DNA of 64,000 nucleotides, from assembly GCF_900108335.1 (NCBI RefSeq), contig NZ_FNVT01000025.1:1-64000 (forward strand), in the 5' to 3' direction. A model generated the notes under the pieces. It saw only the letters and a program-made list of their open reading frames with translations, searched no databases and was not told where the DNA came from. The stretch's first letter is position 1. Every line of letters starts with the position of its first letter. Below are positions 59,336 to 64,000 of the stretch, piece by piece. The position numbers were made by a program, and so were the translations under genes. Source of the stretch: Nonomuraea solani. GTDB lineage: Bacteria; Actinomycetota; Actinomycetes; Streptosporangiales; Streptosporangiaceae.

Positions 59336-60202
59336 CTACGGCTTCGTGAGGGCGGCCAGCTCGTCCAGGAAGGCGCGGGCCGTCGGGGCGCAGTCGGTCA
59401 GCGACGGGACGGCCAGGGCCAGGGAGCGGGTCATGCCGGGGTGGAGCGGCCGGGTGACGACCGCGCCCAGGTCGGCGGGCAGGCCCAGCGTGGGAACGAT
59501 GCTGATCCCCAGCCCGGCCGCCACCATCTCCAGAATGGCCGACGGGCCACTGGCCTCGAACGCGATGTCCAGCGGCACCCCCGCCGTCAGGGCCGCGCCC
59601 ATGATCAGCGGCCGGCAGCCGGCGGTGGTCAGGATGAACGGCTGCCCGGCCAGGTCCGGCAGGCGCACCGCCGCGCGGCCGGCCAGCGGATGGCCGGCCG
59701 GCATGACGGCCACCATGTCGTGGGTGCTCAGGTGGGCGGTGTGCAGGCCGGGGGCGGGCAGGGTGACCACGCCCACTTCGGCGGCGCCGCGCCGCAGCCA
59801 TTCGCGGATGTCGTCGTCGACGCCTTCGAACAGGCGTACCCGGACCTGGGGGTAGCGGTCGGTGAACGCGCGCAGCAGTCTCGCGACGAGCGTGCCCGTG
59901 GCGCTGGGGAGGCTGGCCAGGCGCAGCTCACCGGTGATCTGCCCGCTGGCGGCGGCCACGTCGGCGCGGATGAGGTCGAAGTGCCGCAGCGTCTCGCGCG
60001 CCCGGTCCAGCGCCCGGCGACCCGCCTCGGTGAGGGCGATGCCGTCGCGATGGCGGACGAACAGGGCCGCGCCCAGCTCGCGCTCCAGCGTGGCGACGGC
60101 CCGGCTGACGGCCGGCTGGGACATGCCGGTCACCTCGGCCGCGGCGGTGAAGCCGCCCTGCTCGGCGACCGCGACGAGGATCCTGAGCTGCGCCAACGTC
60201 AT
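59336..60202 (-). CDS. LysR-family transcriptional regulator
   Basis: A 288-residue LysR regulator. The N-terminal winged helix reads LRILVAVAEQGGFTAAAEVT then MSQPAVSRAVATLERELGAA, and the periplasmic-binding-like effector domain follows. The ATG at 60202 lies 8 nt after a TAGGGT box on the minus strand, so it is probably leaderless. It is divergent from the alpha/beta hydrolase gene, its likely target. Confidence 0.94.
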   Translation of the reverse strand: MTLAQLRILVAVAEQGGFTAAAEVTGMSQPAVSRAVATLERELGAALFVRHRDGIALTEAGRRALDRARETLRHFDLIRADVAAASGQITGELRLASLPSATGTLVARLLRAFTDRYPQVRVRLFEGVDDDIREWLRRGAAEVGVVTLPAPGLHTAHLSTHDMVAVMPAGHPLAGRAAVRLPDLAGQPFILTTAGCRPLIMGAALTAGVPLDIAFEASGPSAILEMVAAGLGISIVPTLGLPADLGAVVTRPLHPGMTRSLALAVPSLTDCAPTARAFLDELAALTKP

Positions 60203-60249
60203 AGCGGCATACCCTAGTTGATATTTGACCGGGCCCCCATCAGAACACG

Positions 60250-61074
60250 ATGGTTATGGGCATGAGGAAGACGATCGAAGTGGACGGCCTGCGGGCCAGT
60301 TATCTGACGGCGGGCGAGCAAGGCCCGATGGTGCTGCTGCTGCACGGCACCTACTGGAGCCGGGTCTGGCAGCCGGTGCTCGGCGACCTGGCCGCGGCCG
60401 GGCTGCGGCCGGTGGCGGTGGACCTGCCCGGCCTGGGGCGTTCCGAGGGCGAGCTGACCATGGCGACCGCCGCGGTGCCCGCGCTGGCCGCGTGGGTGAC
60501 CCGGTTCGCCGCCGCGCTGGGCGCGGACGAGCCGCTGGCCGTGGCCGGGCACGACATCGGCGGCGCGGTCGCGCAGCACCTGCTGGCCGCCGGGACGGTG
60601 AAGGTGCGCAGGCTGGCGCTGGTCAACTCGGTCACGTACGACTCCTGGCCGGTGCCCGGCGTGGCCCGCTTCCGCGACCCGGCCGTGGTGGCGGCGGCCA
60701 CCGTCGAGGACCTGCTGACCGCCCGCCGCACCGCCGTCACGACGGCACTGGGCCGCCCGGCCACCGAGGCCGAGCTGGCCGACTATCTCAGCCCGTGGCA
60801 CGACCTGCGGGTCGGCCGCTCCTGGATGGCGCTGGCCGGCGCGGCCGACGGCCGCTACACCCTCGACCTCGTGCCGGCGCTGCGGGCCGACGAGACGCCG
60901 AAGCTGCTGGTCTGGGGCGAGGACGACACCTTCCAGGAGGTACGGCACGCCGAGCGGTTCGCCGCCGAGATGCCGAACACCACCCTCGTCCGCATTCCCG
61001 GGGCCGGCCACATCCCGATGGAGAACGACCCGGCCGCCGTCGCGAAGGCGCTGGCGGACTTCTTCCTGTCCTGA
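60250..61074 (+). CDS. Alpha/beta hydrolase
   Basis: A 274-residue alpha/beta hydrolase. The nucleophile elbow is AGHDIGG, with aspartate in place of serine, which suggests haloalkane dehalogenase or epoxide hydrolase chemistry. The acid is in LLVWGEDDTF and the histidine in GAGHIPMEN. The oxyanion region is LLHGTYWS. The ATG could be 60250, 60256 or 60262; none has a clear ribosome-binding site. It is under likely LysR control. Confidence 0.9.
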   Translation: MVMGMRKTIEVDGLRASYLTAGEQGPMVLLLHGTYWSRVWQPVLGDLAAAGLRPVAVDLPGLGRSEGELTMATAAVPALAAWVTRFAAALGADEPLAVAGHDIGGAVAQHLLAAGTVKVRRLALVNSVTYDSWPVPGVARFRDPAVVAAATVEDLLTARRTAVTTALGRPATEAELADYLSPWHDLRVGRSWMALAGAADGRYTLDLVPALRADETPKLLVWGEDDTFQEVRHAERFAAEMPNTTLVRIPGAGHIPMENDPAAVAKALADFFLS

Positions 61075-61128
61075 GCGGTGGGTTTCGGCCCGCCGGCCCG
61101 GCCGCATGCTGTTCTCGGCGACGCGTCG

Positions 61129-62115
61129 TTACGGCGCGGGGGCGGCGGCCAGGACGGTGATGTGCTGGTCAGAGCAGACGACGAGGTGTCCGGCGGGCGT
61201 GATGGCGGCGGCGGTGACGGGGTGGGGGAAGGACAGGTCGGAGCCGATCTGCTGGTGCGTGACCAGATTCCACACCTTGGCCGTGCGGGCGAGGCCGGTG
61301 ACCGCGATCGGCCGGCCGTCCACGATCCCGGCGGCCAGAGCCTGGCCGCCGGCAGGCAGGTCGGCCACAGGATGGCCGGTGGTGGCGTCCCACACCGTGA
61401 TCCTGTCGTGGATCCGGCCGGCCACGGCGATGGGCCGGCCATCGGCGGCCGTGGTGGCAACGATCTTGTCGACAGGATCCCCGAAGTACCGGACGACACG
61501 GTCCGGGCCGCCGAGGTCCGGGCCGGCGTCGCGGTTGGTGGCCAGGTCCCGGATCCGCAGGTGGCCCTGGCGGGTGCCGGCCACCGCACATGGCCGGCCG
61601 TCGATGGTGGTGACGGCCACATCGCGAACCCAGGCGCGCTGATCTGAGCGAGGCCGCACGGTCTGCTCACCTGTGCTCATGTCCCAGACGCGGATGCTCC
61701 TGTCGATCCCGGCGCTCACGGCCAGGAGCCGGCCGTCCACCACGGCGGACTCCACCGCGCAGACGGCACCGGTGTGGCCGGTGAACGGCTTGCCCACCTG
61801 CTCGCCGCTCACGGGGTCCCAGACCCGTATGGTGCCGTCCGCGCCGCCGCTGAGCACGATCAACCGGCCGTCGGCCACCGTGGCCGTGACGCATCGCACC
61901 GGGCCGGTATGACCCGTCAGCGGGCCGCCCACCGGCTCACCCGACCGCAGATCCCACACGCGCACCGTCGCATCCTGGCCGCCGGTCACCACCACCCAGC
62001 GTCCTTCGAGGACACCACTGGTCACCGCGGCGATGCCGGCCCCATGACCCCAATGAGAAACCCTGCTCGTGAACTCCGCCACGGATAACGGCTCTGATGT
62101 CATGGCGCACAACAT
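61129..62115 (-). CDS. WD40-repeat protein
   Basis: A 328-residue protein with about six WD40 blades (VVVTGGQDATVRVWDLRSGE, VLSGGADGTIRVWDPVSGEQ, AVSAGIDRSIRVWDMSTGEQ and weaker copies). It should fold as a propeller scaffold. No kinase, protease or other domain is fused to it. It is the third gene after TetR and an OmpR-type regulator on the same strand. GGAGG lies 5 nt before the ATG at 62115. Confidence 0.87.
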   Translation of the reverse strand: MLCAMTSEPLSVAEFTSRVSHWGHGAGIAAVTSGVLEGRWVVVTGGQDATVRVWDLRSGEPVGGPLTGHTGPVRCVTATVADGRLIVLSGGADGTIRVWDPVSGEQVGKPFTGHTGAVCAVESAVVDGRLLAVSAGIDRSIRVWDMSTGEQTVRPRSDQRAWVRDVAVTTIDGRPCAVAGTRQGHLRIRDLATNRDAGPDLGGPDRVVRYFGDPVDKIVATTAADGRPIAVAGRIHDRITVWDATTGHPVADLPAGGQALAAGIVDGRPIAVTGLARTAKVWNLVTHQQIGSDLSFPHPVTAAAITPAGHLVVCSDQHITVLAAAPAP

Positions 62116-62147
62116 AGGCACCTCCACCGACAAAGATCGTCGAGATC

Positions 62148-62816
62148 TCAGGACTTGCGCAGTTTGTAGCCGAACCCGCGCACGGTCTCGATCAGGTCGG
62201 CGCCGATCTTCTTGCGCAGCCGCTGCACGCACAGGTCGACGACGCGGCTGTCACCGTCCCACCCGTAGTCCCACACGTCGCGCAGCAGCGTGGCCCGCTC
62301 CAGCACGATCCCGGGATGGGCGGCGAACTCCAGCAGCAGCCGCAACTCGGTCGGCGCCAGCTCCACGATCCGCCCGGCGAGCCGCACCTCCAGCGCGGCC
62401 GGGTCCACGCTCAGCTCGCCGAACGTCAGCGGCCCGGGGGAGGACGGCTCCGGAGCGGCGGCCCGGCGCAGCAGCGACCTGATCCGGGCCACCAGCACCG
62501 GGACGTCGACCGGTTTGACCACGTAGTCGTCGGCCCCCGCCTCCAGCCCCGACACCACGTCGAGCGAGTCGCCACGGGCCGACATCATCAGGATCGGCAC
62601 CTGGCTGAACTCCCTGATCCTGCGGCACAGGCCGATGCCGTCCAGGCCGGGCAGCATCACGTCGAGCAGCAGCAGGTCGTGGCCGCCCGCCTGGAAGGAC
62701 TCCAGGCCGCCGAGCCCGTCGGCGGCGGTGGCGAGGCGGTAGCCGTAGCGCTCGAGGGCCATCGAGACGGTCTTGCGGATGACGTCGTCGTCCTCGACGA
62801 GCAGGATGGAGGTCAC
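62148..62816 (-). CDS. OmpR/PhoB-family response regulator, no adjacent kinase
   Basis: A 222-residue response regulator. The receiver has acidic E8/D9/D10, phospho-acceptor D52 in LLLLDVMLPGLDG and lysine in DDYVVKPVDVP. The C-terminal winged helix ends in VRGFGYKL. The GTG start is 8 nt downstream of the TetR stop. No histidine kinase gene is in the window next to it; a WD40 gene follows instead. It is probably phosphorylated by a distant kinase or acts without one. Confidence 0.94.
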   Translation of the reverse strand: MTSILLVEDDDVIRKTVSMALERYGYRLATAADGLGGLESFQAGGHDLLLLDVMLPGLDGIGLCRRIREFSQVPILMMSARGDSLDVVSGLEAGADDYVVKPVDVPVLVARIRSLLRRAAAPEPSSPGPLTFGELSVDPAALEVRLAGRIVELAPTELRLLLEFAAHPGIVLERATLLRDVWDYGWDGDSRVVDLCVQRLRKKIGADLIETVRGFGYKLRKS

Positions 62817-62824
62817 GCTGCACC

Positions 62825-63415
62825 TTACGGGTAGAGGCCGCCGATGGCCGCCAGAATCCGTTCCCGGGCCACGGCGGCGGGGGTGACGCCGAGGAGGACG
62901 TACGCGGCGAGCCCTTCGGCCAGCGCCACCAGGTCGAGTGCCGCCTGCCCGGCGTCCAGCCCGGCGGCGATCCGCCCGGCCCGCTGCTCGGCGCCGATGA
63001 GGCCGGCCAGCTCGCGGTGGAAGCCCTCGTAGAGGCCGCGCAGCCGGGCCGCGATGCCCTCGTCCGCGAAGCCCTGGGCGTGGAAGGACTGGCGTACGCG
63101 GATATGGGCGCGCGTGGTGGCGTCGTACGGGATCAGCTCGGTGAGCACGGTGGTGAGCGTCACGCGAGGCCCTGCGTCACCGGCCAGCCCCTTGATGCGG
63201 GCGGCGCTCAGCTCGTTGCCGCGCTCGAAGGCGGCCTCGACCAGTTGCCGTTTGGCGGGGAAGTAGTGCTGGACGCGCCCCGGCGAGATCCCGGCCAGCG
63301 CCGCCACCTCCGTGAGTGAGACGGCGCCCAGGCCGCGCTCGGCGACGATCGCCAGCACGGCGTCGGCGATCTGGTGCCGCCGCTCCTCGTGCCGCACTCC
63401 GAGCCCCCGCGCCAC
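62825..63415 (-). CDS. TetR-family transcriptional regulator
   Basis: A 196-residue repressor with a helix-turn-helix (VSLTEVAALAGISPGRVQHY) and a BetI-like C-terminal domain. The GTG at 63415 is preferred over 63424 because GGAAAGGTGGGG then acts as the ribosome-binding site. Two operator-like sequences lie between it and the divergent ABC transporter gene, so it likely controls both units. It heads the TetR-response regulator-WD40 operon. Confidence 0.9.
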   Translation of the reverse strand: MARGLGVRHEERRHQIADAVLAIVAERGLGAVSLTEVAALAGISPGRVQHYFPAKRQLVEAAFERGNELSAARIKGLAGDAGPRVTLTTVLTELIPYDATTRAHIRVRQSFHAQGFADEGIAARLRGLYEGFHRELAGLIGAEQRAGRIAAGLDAGQAALDLVALAEGLAAYVLLGVTPAAVARERILAAIGGLYP

Positions 63416-63428
63416 GGACCCCACCTTT

Positions 63429-63446
63429 CCGAGGTGATCACATCGG
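63429..63446. promoter_or_regulatory. TetR operator 1
   Basis: CCGAGGTGATCACATCGG is an 18-bp imperfect palindrome centred on TGATCA, just upstream of the TetR start. Confidence 0.7.
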
Positions 63447-63492
63447 TTTGACGGAGCCAGTCTAGCGAGGTTACCGTCGGACGCATGGCAAA

Positions 63493-63510
63493 CCGATGTG
63501 ATCGCATTGG
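63493..63510. promoter_or_regulatory. TetR operator 2
   Basis: CCGATGTGATCGCATTGG is a second related palindrome 64 bp from the first and ends 6 nt before the ABC transporter GTG. Extended half-sites ATCACATCGGTTTG (63437-63450) and CAAACCGATGTGAT (63489-63502) are exact reverse complements. Confidence 0.7.
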
Positions 63511-63516
63511 ATTGAC

Positions 63517-64000
63517 GTGACGTCCCTCAGACTGCTGCCGCTGGCGGGGCTCCGGCTCCTGCTGCCCCTGATCGTGCTGAGCGCGGGCGCGGCCGTGCTG
63601 GGGCCACTCGGCACGATCCCGCTCGGCCACCTGGTCTCCGGCGGCGGCCTCGCCTCACTCGTCGCGCTGCTGCTCACCCTGCTGGCCCAGGAGCTCTGCA
63701 CGGCCCTGCGCGAGCCCGCCGGCACGGCCGCGGCCCGCCGGATCGACGGCGTGCTGCGCGCCCGGATCCGCGCCACCGCCGCCGCCATGCCGCTGCCGCG
63801 CCTGGAGGACCCGCGGGTGCGGGCCGACATGCGCCTCGCCGTGCACGGGCACCGCGGCAGGACCCCGGGAACGGCGGCGGTGGCCGCGGCGGGCGAGGCT
63901 GGCAGGCTGGCCTCGGCGTCGCTGGGCGCGGCGGTCCTGGCCGTGCACGTGGGATGGCCGGCCGCCGCCGCCCTGGCGCTCGCGCTGGCCCAGAACCACC
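63517..64000 (+). CDS. ABC transporter membrane domain, cut by the window end
   Basis: The first 161 codons of a longer gene. They encode two hydrophobic helices (LRLLLPLIVLSAGAAVLGPL and SLVALLLTLLAQEL), then the coupling-helix pattern MPLPRLEDPRVRADMRLA and the start of another helix, as in exporter half-transporters with a fused ATPase. The ATPase part would lie beyond position 64000. The GTG start abuts TetR operator 2. Confidence 0.7.
   Translation, partial: MTSLRLLPLAGLRLLLPLIVLSAGAAVLGPLGTIPLGHLVSGGGLASLVALLLTLLAQELCTALREPAGTAAARRIDGVLRARIRATAAAMPLPRLEDPRVRADMRLAVHGHRGRTPGTAAVAAAGEAGRLASASLGAAVLAVHVGWPAAAALALALAQNH

Overview
This window is high-GC DNA with dense, translationally coupled genes and frequent GTG/TTG starts. 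Several promoters are of the leaderless type, with a TANNNT box 7-8 nt before the start codon. Together with a HAIR-type heat-shock operator, CebR-type palindromes, XRE-DUF5753 and DUF6879-like proteins and an ECF42/YCII pair, this points to an actinomycete. A Streptosporangiales genus such as Nonomuraea is my best guess, but that is inference only. I saw no tRNA, rRNA, CRISPR array, intact insertion sequence or prophage.

Layout. 0-3.5 kb: a 25-bp minisatellite, then a NarL-type response regulator and histidine kinase whose kinase carries two large low-complexity insertions. 3.7-6.1 kb: Lon protease behind a HAIR-like operator. 6.1-9.1 kb: methionine importer metNIQ behind possible leader peptides. 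9.2-12.1 kb: acyl-CoA ligase and HtrA protease. 12.2-14.8 kb: a self-contained regulator/ABC exporter operon. 14.9-20.2 kb: cydABDC, a cytochrome bd oxidase with unusually short CydA and CydB, divergent from a PadR regulator. 20.6-25.3 kb: a HAAS-type membrane protein, a VOC-ArsR-AHSA1 operon, a second minisatellite, a pentapeptide-repeat membrane protein, a nuclease pseudogene and thioredoxin. 25.3-33.2 kb: a SAM methyltransferase, class II DAHP synthase, FAD monooxygenase, anti-sigma factor, M64 metallopeptidase and APH-like kinase. 33.4-39.2 kb: a complete cellobiose locus (cebE-cebF-cebG-bglC-cebR) with two exact CebR palindromes.

39.5-46.9 kb looks accessory. It holds a leaderless operon of four overlapping genes, two of them 36 and 49 codons long, and an XRE/DUF6879-like operon that shares a 14-nt upstream motif with it. 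A beta-propeller protein, a uridine-kinase-like enzyme, a large membrane protein and a frameshifted lipoprotein gene follow. 47.0-50.3 kb: a DMT exporter divergent from TetR across duplicated operators, an MFS exporter and a small membrane protein. 50.3-54.1 kb: a secreted S8 protease with two P domains, next to a secreted YD-repeat protein tipped with a phospholipase A2 domain. 54.5-64.0 kb: ECF42 sigma with its YCII partner, a TetR-controlled FMN reductase/MFS operon with a four-box operator array, LysR divergent from an alpha/beta hydrolase, and a TetR-response regulator-WD40 operon divergent from a truncated ABC transporter gene.

The strongest candidates for something undescribed are the ATP-lid insertion in the histidine kinase (1.2-1.7 kb), the minimal bd oxidase (18.2-20.2 kb), the leaderless small-gene operon with its shared motif (39.5-42.4 kb), and the YD-repeat phospholipase beside the convertase-like protease (50.3-54.1 kb).
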